From Bacillota bacterium (lineage in GTDB: Bacteria > Bacillota_G > SHA-98 > UBA4971), in NCBI GenBank assembly GCA_012512055.1, contig JAAZEW010000282.1, forward strand, positions 1 to 7,768: a stretch of DNA of 7,768 bases, given 5' to 3'. Under the pieces are notes generated by a model that was given only the letters and a program-made list of their open reading frames with translations, was not told the origin of the DNA and did not search any database. Of the stretch, positions 1 to 7,106 are shown in pieces (the first letter of the stretch is position 1; each line of letters starts with the position of its first letter). The translations under genes and the position numbers were made by a program.

Positions 1-214
1 AGCTGTTCTTGAGATAAGGAGCGAACTGCCGGAACGCAACGGAATAACCGCCCCAGTTCAATTCTGACGGAGGCATCCAGGCAGTCATCAGGTTTATTTC
101 CTCTGGCGACTTTAGGCTCGTAACTATCGTCATGTAGACGGGGACCAAATAGGCAATAGCCAAAAGAACCGCCAACGTTTGGACAAACACTCTTGTTACG
201 CCTTTAGGTTTCAT
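1..214 (-). CDS. Carbohydrate ABC transporter permease, MalG-type (partial, N-terminal 71 residues)
   Basis: This is the second membrane subunit of a sugar importer, cut by the left edge of the window. I translated it by hand from an ATG at 214. It opens MKPKGVTRVFVQTLAVLL, has one hydrophobic helix (about residues 8-32), then VYMTIVTSLKSPEEI and a W..NY-like stretch (NWGGYSVAF). That pattern is the usual N-terminus of MalG/UgpE-family permeases. The conserved EAA loop that contacts the ATPase lies beyond the edge and cannot be checked. The start lies 6 bp after the stop of the upstream permease, and a GGGGGAG Shine-Dalgarno (227-233) sits inside the end of that gene, so the two subunits are very likely translated together. 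The substrate is inferred to be galactose and/or glucose from the binding protein and galK/galT in the same cluster. Confidence 0.85.
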   Translation of the reverse strand, partial: MKPKGVTRVFVQTLAVLLAIAYLVPVYMTIVTSLKSPEEINLMTAWMPPSELNWGGYSVAFRQFAPYLKNS

Positions 215-220
215 TTCGGA

Positions 221-1333
221 TCACTGCTCCCCCGTCTTAAATGAATTGACCAAATAAGGAATGATGAGTAGTGAGACGAGAATCAACAGTATGATACCGA
301 TGGCGGAACCAACAGCGAGTTCGTTCCCGCGGAAGGTCTTCAGGAACATGGTTATCGCAGGAACTGATGTCGGCACATGGTCAGGGCCTGCCATGGCAAA
401 TATAAGGTCAAAGATCTTGAGAGCTATGTGCCCCAGAATGACTACTGCACTTACAGTGATGGGTTTTAGCAGAGGCAAATCCACGTACCTGTAGATTTGA
501 AACTTGCCCGCCCCGTCCACTCTGGCAGCCTCGCGAAGCTCATCAGATATGGTGCGAAGCCCTGCAAGATAAAGCGCCATGGTATATCCTGACATCTGCC
601 ACACGGCAGCCGCGACCACTCCCCAGATTGCCTTGTTAAAACCGTGTTCCTCAGGGTAGTCCAAAAGTGTGATTCCACCTGCAACCCCGATGACCAGGAT
701 TCCCATGAGAACACCGGAGATAACAACCTTCGTGCGGAATTGCCGCCGTTCTCCCCTCCGATAATGTCCATATGCCATAAAGGCAATCACAACCAGGACT
801 ATGATGCCAATATAATAAAGGATATGGGACCAGTCAAAGACGAGGCTCTGCTCGCGGCTGGACAGCCAAAGGAATTTGCCCGCAGGCAGCCCAACCAAAG
901 TGGGAAGCACATTTACTCCGCCTCTGGGCTGCAATAGCCACCGCCATACTGTGCCTGTGACCACAAGAGATAGGGACATCGGGTATAGGAAGACGGTTCG
1001 GAAGAAAGTCTCACCCCAAGCAAGTTGGTCGATGAGCGTGGCGAGAACCAAGCCTACAAACAAAGATAGGCCTACAAATGCCAATGTGAAGAAGAACATA
1101 TTTGCCAGATCCTGCCTGAACCGCATGTTGAGAAAGCCCGTGAACAGCTCATGATAGTTCTTCAGGCCCACGTACCTGATTTCAGGGCGGAGCGCAAGCG
1201 CCGCTTCCCGGCCCCAGTCAGTAAGAGACACCTTAAGAGTTTGACCTATGAATCCATATACGAATATCGCCAGTAGTACAATGGAGGGCAGAATAATCAG
1301 AATCGCTGCCACCTGATCACGCCGTGATTGCAT
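221..1333 (-). CDS. Sugar ABC transporter permease, MalF/UgpA-type, with an extra two-helix insertion
   Basis: This is the first inner-membrane subunit of a binding-protein-dependent sugar importer (370 aa from the chosen start). Starting at MQSRRDQVAAIL, helices lie near residues 7-30, 76-100 and 112-134, then two extra hydrophobic segments near 170-188 and 202-224, then helices near 235-258, 290-313 and 340-361. The EAA loop that docks the ATPase is clear: REAARVDGAGKFQIYRYVDL at about 267-286. Permeases of this type are normally near 300 aa; the excess is the stretch at about 155-230. The frame opens upstream at a GTG (1369), but that codon lies in a perfect hairpin (1362-1388) and has no good ribosome site. 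ATG 1333 has AAGGA 11 nt upstream and gives the usual short basic N-terminus, so I prefer it. The gene follows the binding protein by 99 bp and precedes the second permease by 6 bp. Confidence 0.9.
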   Translation of the reverse strand: MQSRRDQVAAILIILPSIVLLAIFVYGFIGQTLKVSLTDWGREAALALRPEIRYVGLKNYHELFTGFLNMRFRQDLANMFFFTLAFVGLSLFVGLVLATLIDQLAWGETFFRTVFLYPMSLSLVVTGTVWRWLLQPRGGVNVLPTLVGLPAGKFLWLSSREQSLVFDWSHILYYIGIIVLVVIAFMAYGHYRRGERRQFRTKVVISGVLMGILVIGVAGGITLLDYPEEHGFNKAIWGVVAAAVWQMSGYTMALYLAGLRTISDELREAARVDGAGKFQIYRYVDLPLLKPITVSAVVILGHIALKIFDLIFAMAGPDHVPTSVPAITMFLKTFRGNELAVGSAIGIILLILVSLLIIPYLVNSFKTGEQ

Positions 1334-1361
1334 TCCCCTCACCGTCCTTATGGCCTGGCAT

Positions 1362-1388
1362 GCTTTCACGGACCCGCCGCGTGAAAGC
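1362..1388 (-). repeat. Perfect 9-bp inverted repeat (hairpin) between binding protein and permease genes
   Basis: GCTTTCACG (1362-1370) and CGTGAAAGC (1380-1388) form a perfect 9-bp stem with a 9-nt loop. It lies just downstream of the binding-protein gene in the direction of transcription. No T-run follows it, so it does not look like a full intrinsic terminator. Hairpins in this position in sugar transporter operons (for example malE-malF) are known to protect the upstream message or reduce readthrough, so that binding protein exceeds permease. That role is inferred here. The stem also contains the upstream GTG candidate start (1367-1369) of the permease. Confidence 0.65.
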
Positions 1389-1412
1389 GACGGGCCCGCC
1401 TTATCACCGTGA

Positions 1413-1424
1413 CCCCATCTGGGG
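1413..1424 (-). repeat. Short GC-rich hairpin 3' of the binding-protein gene
   Basis: CCCC (1413-1416) and GGGG (1421-1424) flank ATCT and can pair on either strand. It begins 9 bp after the stop codon of the binding-protein gene. An 8-bp palindrome CGGGCCCG (1391-1398) lies between it and the larger hairpin at 1362-1388. Together these make the gap highly structured. No T-tract follows, so I do not call a terminator. Confidence 0.4.
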
Positions 1425-1432
1425 CCGCCTTC

Positions 1433-2692
1433 TTATCTCCCGATACCGGCCTGTATTGCCACTGCTTCCGCCGCATTGGCAGCAGCCTTGGCATTCTTTG
1501 TCTGCAAGAAGATCTCCATGACAGTTGCGAAGTCGTTCATGAATCTCTCATTTGCGGTGACTCCGTGAGCCAGGGAACCTACAATCTTGTTGGATCTCCA
1601 GTCATTTGCAGCGCTCTGCAGGTACGCGTCGTACTTGGATAGATCTGAGTCTGTCCTGGCGCTGATGGAGCCTTTCAACGGATTGAAGGTATCCTGCCCG
1701 TCACGGCTGCCAAGCATCTTCAGCCAGGCTATGGCGTTCTCCCTGTTCGGGCAGCCCACAGGCAGGCCGAACGAGTCGGAGAGCATCATGAATATTCCGT
1801 TAGTGCCGGGTGAGGCCGCCCATCCGAAACCTGTCCCCGGTTTCAACTTCAACGTAGTAGTCATGTACCCCGCAGCCCAGTCTCCCATAATATTAAAGGC
1901 AGCCTGGCCTTTGACCACCATGTCAGTGGCTTGCTGCCAGGATAGGGACGAAGCGTCAGCGTTAGTGTATTCCAGGATGTCCCCAAACATCTCCCATGCC
2001 TTGATAACCTCAGGGCTCTTCCAGGACAATTCGCCGTTCCACAGTTTCTCCCACTTGTCAGGGCCGAGAACTGAGAGGGCAACACTCTCCCAGAGGTGAG
2101 TCTGAGTCCAGTTCTCTGCTACCGAGAGAGGCACAACGCCTTTAGCTTTAAGATCAGGAGCGATTTTCAGGAACTCTTCCCATGTGGCGGGTACGCCTAC
2201 TCCCCACTTGGTAAGGTTGTCGGGTATGAAGAACATGACATTTGAACGGTGGATGTTTACAGGCACAGACCAAATTCCTTTATCAGTGCTGAGCAACTTA
2301 ACCAGGTCGGCAGGGAATACCTTGTGCCAGCCTTCCTGCTCATAGAGCTTGGTCAGGTCCTCCATCCTGTCAGCAACCACCCAGGTGCCGATGAGCTCCT
2401 GTCCGGCATGGACCTGGAACGTATCAGGCGGATCTCCACCCAGCAATCTGGTTTTAAGAACCGCCTTGGCATGAACACCCGCTCCGCCTGTTACTGTCGA
2501 GTTGACCACGTTCACTCCGGAATACATTTTCTCATACTTGTTGATTAGCGCTTCAAGCGCAGGGCCTTCATCTCCTGCCCACCATGAGAAGATCTCCAGC
2601 TTTCCGCTGACTGCCGCCTGTGCGACAGAGGCAAACATAAGAACCATTGCCGCACACACGATAGCGAACTTCAGCCATCTCGATGTCTTCAT
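1433..2692 (-). CDS. Extracellular sugar-binding protein of an ABC importer (glucose/galactose type)
   Basis: This secreted receptor captures sugar and delivers it to the two permeases encoded next. It is 419 aa. Residues 1-26 form a signal peptide: basic MKTSRWLK, a hydrophobic core, and a signal-peptidase-I site after AQA. No lipobox is present; the only leader cysteine, C13, is in the wrong context. The mature protein begins with [20 protein letters not shown] (31-50), and [20 protein letters not shown] (85-104) is the family hallmark. I recall both stretches as very like the Thermus glucose/galactose-binding protein; this is memory, not a search. Other typical parts are [17 protein letters not shown] (139-155), [17 protein letters not shown] (260-276) and the W/D/G-rich core of SBP family 1. 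A strong GGAGGG lies 6 nt before the ATG. With galK and galT upstream on the same strand, galactose is the likeliest ligand and glucose is possible. Confidence 0.92.
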   Translation of the reverse strand: MKTSRWLKFAIVCAAMVLMFASVAQAAVSGKLEIFSWWAGDEGPALEALINKYEKMYSGVNVVNSTVTGGAGVHAKAVLKTRLLGGDPPDTFQVHAGQELIGTWVVADRMEDLTKLYEQEGWHKVFPADLVKLLSTDKGIWSVPVNIHRSNVMFFIPDNLTKWGVGVPATWEEFLKIAPDLKAKGVVPLSVAENWTQTHLWESVALSVLGPDKWEKLWNGELSWKSPEVIKAWEMFGDILEYTNADASSLSWQQATDMVVKGQAAFNIMGDWAAGYMTTTLKLKPGTGFGWAASPGTNGIFMMLSDSFGLPVGCPNRENAIAWLKMLGSRDGQDTFNPLKGSISARTDSDLSKYDAYLQSAANDWRSNKIVGSLAHGVTANERFMNDFATVMEIFLQTKNAKAAANAAEAVAIQAGIGR

Positions 2693-2807
2693 TCATATCC
2701 CTCCGTGCTTGTTATTGATATCGTCGGCATTCTTCCGACTCAACTTCACGCCGCACAACACCTGTCTCCATGGGTACCTTCTTTCTCTACCACCTCCCGG
2801 GATTTGC
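2693..2807 (-). other. 115-bp gap between galK and the binding-protein gene
   Basis: This gap holds the GGAGGG ribosome site of the binding protein (2699-2704) and a weak 5-bp stem, GTCGG/CCGAC (2723-2727 with 2735-2739). A 19-codon frame with an ATG at 2771 and a GAAGG-like site also fits in it (2712-2771), but nothing else supports it. I see no convincing -10/-35 pair and no terminator. The gap is long enough for an internal promoter or for processing that would let binding protein be made in excess. Confidence 0.4.
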
Positions 2808-4034
2808 TCATAGCTCCGAGACTCTTGCCCCGTCTACCACATCTATTACAAAAGCTCTTGGTTCAGAAGCCCCCGGCCGCAAAGGACTGCCGGGAAGAGC
2901 GGATATTAAGTCGTTCAAGGCATCATTACGAACAAGATTTACGGTACACCCACCGAAGCCTGCTCCTGTCATCCGAGCTCCCAGCACGCCACCGGTTTCG
3001 AAGGCGAGCTTGACTGCCATGTCCAGTTCAGGACAACTGACTTCATATAGATCTCTCAGGCTCTCGTGAGACTCCCACATCAGATTCGCAAAGGCAAGGA
3101 GATCGCCTTGCCTCAATGCAGCTACAGAATTCCAGACCCTCTCGTTCTCCTTTACCACATGTTCGCAACGACGAGCGACTTCTGGCGGAAGCATTTCTCG
3201 CACCGCTTCGAATGTGGAGAGTTCCACGTCTCTCAGACTGCGAATGTCGCTCTGCCCGAGTATATCCGCGATCATCTTTGTACCGGTCTCCACCTCTTGC
3301 CTTCTCCGGTTATACTCAGAAGAAACAAGTCCGCGCCTGATACCGGTGTCGTAAACCACAATCTTCATGTCTGCGTCATCAAACCCTAATCTTACAGGCT
3401 CATGCTCAAGGCTCCGGCAATCCAAGTATATGCCATGGCCTGTCCTGCCCATGCACGAAGCCATCTGATCCATGATTCCACAACTGACTCCGACAAAGAG
3501 ATTCTCAGCTTTCTGGCACGCAAGCGCGATCTCGCGCCTGACCTTGAGTCCGCACTCAGACTCAAAGGAGTCTAGGATTGCCGGGTCCGTTCCTGCTGCC
3601 GTCAGCAGTGCGAAAGCAGAAGCTACTTCAAAGGCAGCCGATGAACTGAGCCCTGCACCTATAGGCACATCACCTGATATGACTGCATCCAGGCCTCGCT
3701 TCGGCAACTCCCAGCCACTCAGCGCCCAGGCTACTCCTCTAAAGAAGTTGCTCCACGGGGCGTCAGGTGAAGTCCCGATCTCATCCAGGCAAAACTCGCT
3801 CATTTGGCGATAGTCGCATGAATAGAGTCTCACAATCCTGTCAGTGCGCGGTCTGAACACAATGGCTACGTTATGTCCTATGGCTACAGGAAAAACAAAT
3901 CCGCCTGAATAATCAGTGTGTTCGCCTATAAGATTCACCCTGCCAGGTGCCGCAGAAATCCATAACCCGTCTTTTGAGTAGCTTTCGAACACGTCCTGAA
4001 ACTGCTGCAAGAGCCACTTGCTATCTACTGCCAC
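2808..4034 (-). CDS. galK: Galactokinase
   Basis: GalK phosphorylates alpha-D-galactose with ATP to galactose 1-phosphate, the first committed Leloir step, in the cytoplasm. It is a GHMP-family kinase. From the start chosen here it is 408 aa (family about 390). All signatures are present: the galactokinase motif APGRVNLIGEHTDYSGG (29-45) with the transition-state Arg at 32; the ATP-binding loop GAGLSSSAA (126-134); CGIMDQ (185-190), with D189 as the predicted catalytic base; and the C-terminal GHMP motif GARMTGAGFGGC (352-363). The frame is open to a GTG at 4094, which would add 20 residues and overlap galT by 74 bp without a ribosome site. GTG 4034 has GAGGTGG (4043-4049) 8 nt upstream and a normal-length N-terminus, so I chose it. 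GTGs at 4055 and 4046 are alternatives. The gene overlaps the end of galT by 14 bp, so the two are probably translationally coupled. Confidence 0.95.
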   Translation of the reverse strand: MAVDSKWLLQQFQDVFESYSKDGLWISAAPGRVNLIGEHTDYSGGFVFPVAIGHNVAIVFRPRTDRIVRLYSCDYRQMSEFCLDEIGTSPDAPWSNFFRGVAWALSGWELPKRGLDAVISGDVPIGAGLSSSAAFEVASAFALLTAAGTDPAILDSFESECGLKVRREIALACQKAENLFVGVSCGIMDQMASCMGRTGHGIYLDCRSLEHEPVRLGFDDADMKIVVYDTGIRRGLVSSEYNRRRQEVETGTKMIADILGQSDIRSLRDVELSTFEAVREMLPPEVARRCEHVVKENERVWNSVAALRQGDLLAFANLMWESHESLRDLYEVSCPELDMAVKLAFETGGVLGARMTGAGFGGCTVNLVRNDALNDLISALPGSPLRPGASEPRAFVIDVVDGARVSEL

Positions 4035-5079
4035 CTGCTCCGCCACCTCTTTCACCTTTGCCTGAAACAGCACAGGAATTCGGCTGGAGTGCACCTGCTG
4101 AAAATGCTCGGCTAACAGCTACACGAAGTTTTCCGGCAGTCTCCTCAGGAAGAGTATCGTTTATGAACGTACCTCCGCCTGATTCACACCCTGCCAGGTA
4201 TTTCAGTTTCGTAGCAGTGCGATAAGGCGGATAGAATTCTATGTGGAAATGATAATGGCCGAAATCGCCTTGACTCGTCGGTGCCTGGTGCATAATCATC
4301 ATATAAGGAAACGAAAAGCCGAAGAGGTGGTCGTACCCGCAAGTGACTGTCTTCAGTATCCCTGCAAGCCACTGTCTTTCGTCGCTATCCAGATCCGGAA
4401 GGGACGATTTGTGGCTTCTGGGCATGATATGGATCTCATACGGGTAGCGCGCATAGAAAGGGACTATGGCCACAAAACCCGGATTTTCCGCAACAATCCG
4501 CCGTCCGTCACCGAGCTCGAAAGAAAGCACATGGCAAAGGAGGCACTTCCCGGTAGCCTTCTTGTATTCGCTTGATGATTCCAATTCCTTCCGAGGGATA
4601 GGTGGTATAAACGGGAACGCATATATCTGGCCATGAGGATGATGGAGCGTCACCCCTACGGCGTCTCCCTTATTTTCGAATATGAGAACGTAATCTATGT
4701 AATCAAGGGAACCCAATTCATTGTATCTGTCTGTCCATACTTCAATGAGGTTTGCGATGTGTGATGTGTCAAGATCGGCAAATGTAGTGTTATGCCGGTC
4801 GGTATAGAGGACTACTTCACAAACGCCTCGCGCAGGCGCAACTCTCATGATATCAGTGCCGTCCTCTGTCGGCTCCGGGGGCGCTTGTCGAAGAGACGGA
4901 AACTTGTTTTCGAAAACAACAATCTCGTAGCCGGACGCAGGAACCTCTGTAGGAAAAGATATATCCTTCGTCGGACACAACGGGCAGAAGCCCTCAGGAG
5001 GTTTATACGTCCTCTCCTGCCGGTGAGTTGCAGTCACAACCCATTGCCTTAGCATCGGGTTCCATCGCATCTCCGACAT
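4021..5079 (-). CDS. galT: Galactose-1-phosphate uridylyltransferase
   Basis: GalT transfers UMP between UDP-glucose and galactose 1-phosphate, giving UDP-galactose and glucose 1-phosphate, in the cytoplasm. It is a HIT-superfamily enzyme of 352 aa from ATG 5079 (E. coli GalT is 348). The N-terminus MSEMRWNPMLRQWVVTATHR is typical. CPLC (32-35), H96 and the first His of HPHGQ (147-151) match the zinc ligands known in E. coli GalT. The second His of HPHGQ, residue 149, is the predicted nucleophile that carries UMP. ENKG (135-138) and HYHFHIEF (275-282) are further conserved blocks. A second Cys pair, CLLC (179-182), is also present. An in-frame ATG at 5127 would add 16 residues (MGIKTLLPRLTWGWWQ) but has no ribosome site; ATG 5079 has GGGGGTGG 6 nt upstream. 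The last dozen residues are Gly-rich because that DNA also carries the galK ribosome site and start. Confidence 0.95.
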   Translation of the reverse strand: MSEMRWNPMLRQWVVTATHRQERTYKPPEGFCPLCPTKDISFPTEVPASGYEIVVFENKFPSLRQAPPEPTEDGTDIMRVAPARGVCEVVLYTDRHNTTFADLDTSHIANLIEVWTDRYNELGSLDYIDYVLIFENKGDAVGVTLHHPHGQIYAFPFIPPIPRKELESSSEYKKATGKCLLCHVLSFELGDGRRIVAENPGFVAIVPFYARYPYEIHIMPRSHKSSLPDLDSDERQWLAGILKTVTCGYDHLFGFSFPYMMIMHQAPTSQGDFGHYHFHIEFYPPYRTATKLKYLAGCESGGGTFINDTLPEETAGKLRVAVSRAFSAGALQPNSCAVSGKGERGGGAGGSR

Positions 5080-5209
5080 CTGCCACCACCCCCATGTCAG
5101 CCGTGGTAAGAGCGTCTTGATGCCCATCTTCTATTGAATCCGATTCATGGGGAAACGAGTAGTATATCAGGTACCTGCCGTCATCTTTAAGGATTCTCTT
5201 CTTTATCAT
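5003..5209 (-). CDS. Small acidic protein of unknown function upstream of galT
   Basis: This is a 68-aa frame opening MIKKRILKDDGRYLIYYSFP. The N-terminus (basic start, then DGRYLIYYSF) reads like a real protein, and I associate it from memory with short uncharacterised proteins of Bacillota; I cannot name a family. The rest is acidic (ESDSIEDGHQD, GDAMEPDAK, AGEDV) and likely disordered. The ATG at 5209 has an AGGGAG ribosome site with 9-nt spacing, better than that of many neighbours. It is the first gene of the gal block. Its last 25 codons overlap the start of galT in another frame (77 bp), so the C-terminus is constrained by galT, and the frame may be a truncated copy or may serve to couple translation into galT. 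It has no signal peptide or membrane segment. Function unknown. Confidence 0.6.
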   Translation of the reverse strand: MIKKRILKDDGRYLIYYSFPHESDSIEDGHQDALTTADMGVVADVGDAMEPDAKAMGCDCNSPAGEDV

Positions 5210-5431
5210 TAAACCGTACTCCCTGCAAGGCCCCTACCATATTTTAACTCTTAAACAAAGTGCGCCCTCTCCGTTCCTGCAATACGACGACAGTGAAAAC
5301 TTCCAAAGGCTTAACACATAAATAATTCTATGTAGGCGCCTGAATTCCTCCACTAAGTCGTCCGTTCACTGACTGTACGAAACCTTGCATGGTAATTACA
5401 TACGTTTATCCATTTATGTGAGACATATATC
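5210..5431 (-). promoter_or_regulatory. Intergenic region, presumed control region of the gal block
   Basis: This 222-bp gap lies between the phosphodiesterase stop and the first gal-block gene, both on the minus strand, so it should hold the 3' end of one unit and the promoter of the next. It is AT-richer than the flanking genes. On the minus strand TAGAAT (5325-5330) and TAAAAT (5241-5246) could be -10 boxes, but neither has a good -35 at 16-18 bp. Small repeats are present: ACATA/TATGT (5316-5320 with 5329-5333), TATGT/ACATA (5415-5419 with 5423-5427), GTAATTAC (5392-5399), and CACATAAAT at 5315-5323 with its inverted copy at 5412-5420. I see no catabolite-repression (cre) box and no T-tailed terminator. 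Confidence 0.35.
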
Positions 5432-7009
5432 TTAGTGGTCAAAGACTGCTTCTTCAAGGACTCTGCCCATTGAGTCGGCGGGCTGTCTCACGCCTAACAA
5501 GTGGGATATGGTCGGCGCCACATCAATGATAGCTGCAGGCTTCTCCACAACGATACCCTGCCTTATGCCTGCCCCGGAGAGGAGCATGAAGACTTGACGT
5601 GACGACGGGTCACCTGAGTTATGATTCCCTCCTACCCTTAAAAGGAGATCATCGGCGCCGAAGTGGCAAGGGGGTTCAGCCCAAATAAACAAAGAGCCCA
5701 AATTCGGATGAGCGCCTGCCTTGGCCAGCTCGTCGAGGGACATATACCCTCCGAAGTACGGCTTGCCCTGTAACACGTGAACAATCTCATTATACTCAGG
5801 TATGGTAATATCCCACCTGAAATAGAATTGCAGAGAGAGATCCCCTCCCACCAGGACTATGTCTGTGCGAGAAGAAGCTTTTTCACCTGCAGAAAGAACC
5901 TCCGCAGTGTAACCCAATGCACTCAGAGTCTCCAGGACATCAGGCAGACTTGTCTCCCCTTTGAAATGGGACATCCCATGATCACTCGTAAGGATTATTG
6001 CAGTTTGGTCCAGGATCCCCAAGTCGCTAAGGGCATCTAAAAGAAGCCCCAGCCCTGAATCCATGTATGCGAGCTTCCTGATGAGCCTCGCCTTCCATGC
6101 CTCGTAGTTAAGGGCAAGAGAGAAGCCATAACTGATTCCCAGATTGTGGCCGGTTGCATCCAAGTCGTCAGCGTATATCGCCAAAAACCTGGGGATCTCA
6201 GGGACAGTCACTCTTTGCCCATCGCCTGTAGCAACTTCCTCCTGCTTGAGAATCTTTATGGCTTCAGCGACCCTGTTATGCCATGGCCCGGAAGGCTGCA
6301 CATATAGATGACGAGGGTCATCAGCCCATGTGCCACGGCCTTCAAGCGCAAACTGCTGGACTGAAGCAGATGAAAAGCCGCTTTGGGCTACTACCTCCCC
6401 AATTGTCTCAGATGAGTTTTCCCGATTCATCTGCCTTACAACGTTTTCAGGAGGATCGTAATAGAGGTGGGTATTGCCGTGGATTGCCGGCCAAGCGCCT
6501 GTAACGATACTGGTTTGCATGGGGACCGTTGTCCCGGGAAATCCGTTATGCACGTTGGTAAACAGCGCGCCCCTTGAAGCAAGGTAGTTCAAAACCGGAG
6601 TCCCCGGCCCGCCGGGACTGTTTGCCCATTCATAATACCGGTAAGCAAATCCGTCCCAGTTTATGTATATTACGTAAGTTGCGCCTTGCGCGTGCGGAAC
6701 TTTGCAGTTTGAGTTTGCCCCTTGCTCAGCCACATCTGTGTCTTCCGCTTGATCTACCGGTTGCTCCTTCAATTCACTCGCGCTTCCCTCCCCCGCCTGT
6801 TCCGTGAACTCAGCTCTCTCATCCCCTACTGCACTGCTATGACTTGCCATAGCGCCATTGTCCACTTGGCCGTGTCCACGTGCGTAAAACGAATACGCAG
6901 GATGAGAACCCCGGCTGCCAAACCCTATACTCGGTTCTACGCCGGCTAAGATCACGCCGATTATCAGCATGAAAAGCGCGATAAGGAGTTCCAATGTCTT
7001 CCGTGTCAA
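5432..7009 (-). CDS. Membrane-anchored type I phosphodiesterase / nucleotide pyrophosphatase-like hydrolase
   Basis: This 525-aa member of the alkaline phosphatase superfamily (NPP-like branch) probably cleaves phosphodiester, pyrophosphate or related bonds outside the cytoplasm. The substrate is unknown. Residues 6-24 form one hydrophobic helix (signal anchor or uncleaved leader). Residues 45-100 are a polar, acidic linker rich in E, D, Q and S. The catalytic domain runs from about 111 to 520. All expected metal sites are visible: D119 (INWDGF), nucleophile T161 (FPGTTVP), D284 and H288 (DATGHNLG), D343 and H344 (TSDHGM), and H463 (GNHNSG). Only two cysteines occur, C102 and C448, so one disulfide is possible. 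The start is TTG, with GAGGGGG (7017-7023) 7 nt upstream, and no better start is nearby. It is followed after 222 bp by the gal block and may be independent of it. Confidence 0.88.
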   Translation of the reverse strand: MTRKTLELLIALFMLIIGVILAGVEPSIGFGSRGSHPAYSFYARGHGQVDNGAMASHSSAVGDERAEFTEQAGEGSASELKEQPVDQAEDTDVAEQGANSNCKVPHAQGATYVIYINWDGFAYRYYEWANSPGGPGTPVLNYLASRGALFTNVHNGFPGTTVPMQTSIVTGAWPAIHGNTHLYYDPPENVVRQMNRENSSETIGEVVAQSGFSSASVQQFALEGRGTWADDPRHLYVQPSGPWHNRVAEAIKILKQEEVATGDGQRVTVPEIPRFLAIYADDLDATGHNLGISYGFSLALNYEAWKARLIRKLAYMDSGLGLLLDALSDLGILDQTAIILTSDHGMSHFKGETSLPDVLETLSALGYTAEVLSAGEKASSRTDIVLVGGDLSLQFYFRWDITIPEYNEIVHVLQGKPYFGGYMSLDELAKAGAHPNLGSLFIWAEPPCHFGADDLLLRVGGNHNSGDPSSRQVFMLLSGAGIRQGIVVEKPAAIIDVAPTISHLLGVRQPADSMGRVLEEAVFDH

Positions 7010-7106
7010 TAGTCGTCCCCCTCAGGAGAGATCAAGTGACCCCGCAGGATATGAAGTCTTCGGGAACAGTTCGACAGGGATCTTCGCGTAACCTTGTTTC
7101 GTGTAG

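Noticed and set aside
466..786. 106-aa minus-strand frame inside the permease gene
   Set aside because: Out-of-frame shadow of a gene with clear permease motifs.
1334..1369. GTG 1369 as the permease start
   Set aside because: It lies in the stem of a perfect hairpin with no ribosome site, and the added 12 residues are not typical of the family; kept as an alternative only.
1587..2099. 170-aa plus-strand frame antisense to the binding-protein gene
   Set aside because: Antisense shadow; no ribosome site or recognisable domain, while the opposite strand encodes a clear family member.
2712..2771. 19-codon frame (METGVVRREVESEECRRYQ) in the gap before the binding-protein gene
   Set aside because: A purine-rich site precedes it, but a frame this short is expected by chance and nothing in its sequence suggests a leader peptide for sugar control.
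5401..5425. Possible catabolite-repression (cre) box around AAACGTATG
   Set aside because: Centred on CG but the two half-sites do not mirror each other and several consensus positions fail.
5415..5427. TATGT-GAG-ACATA hairpin after the phosphodiesterase stop as a terminator
   Set aside because: Only five A/T-rich pairs and no following T-tract on the minus strand; too weak to call.
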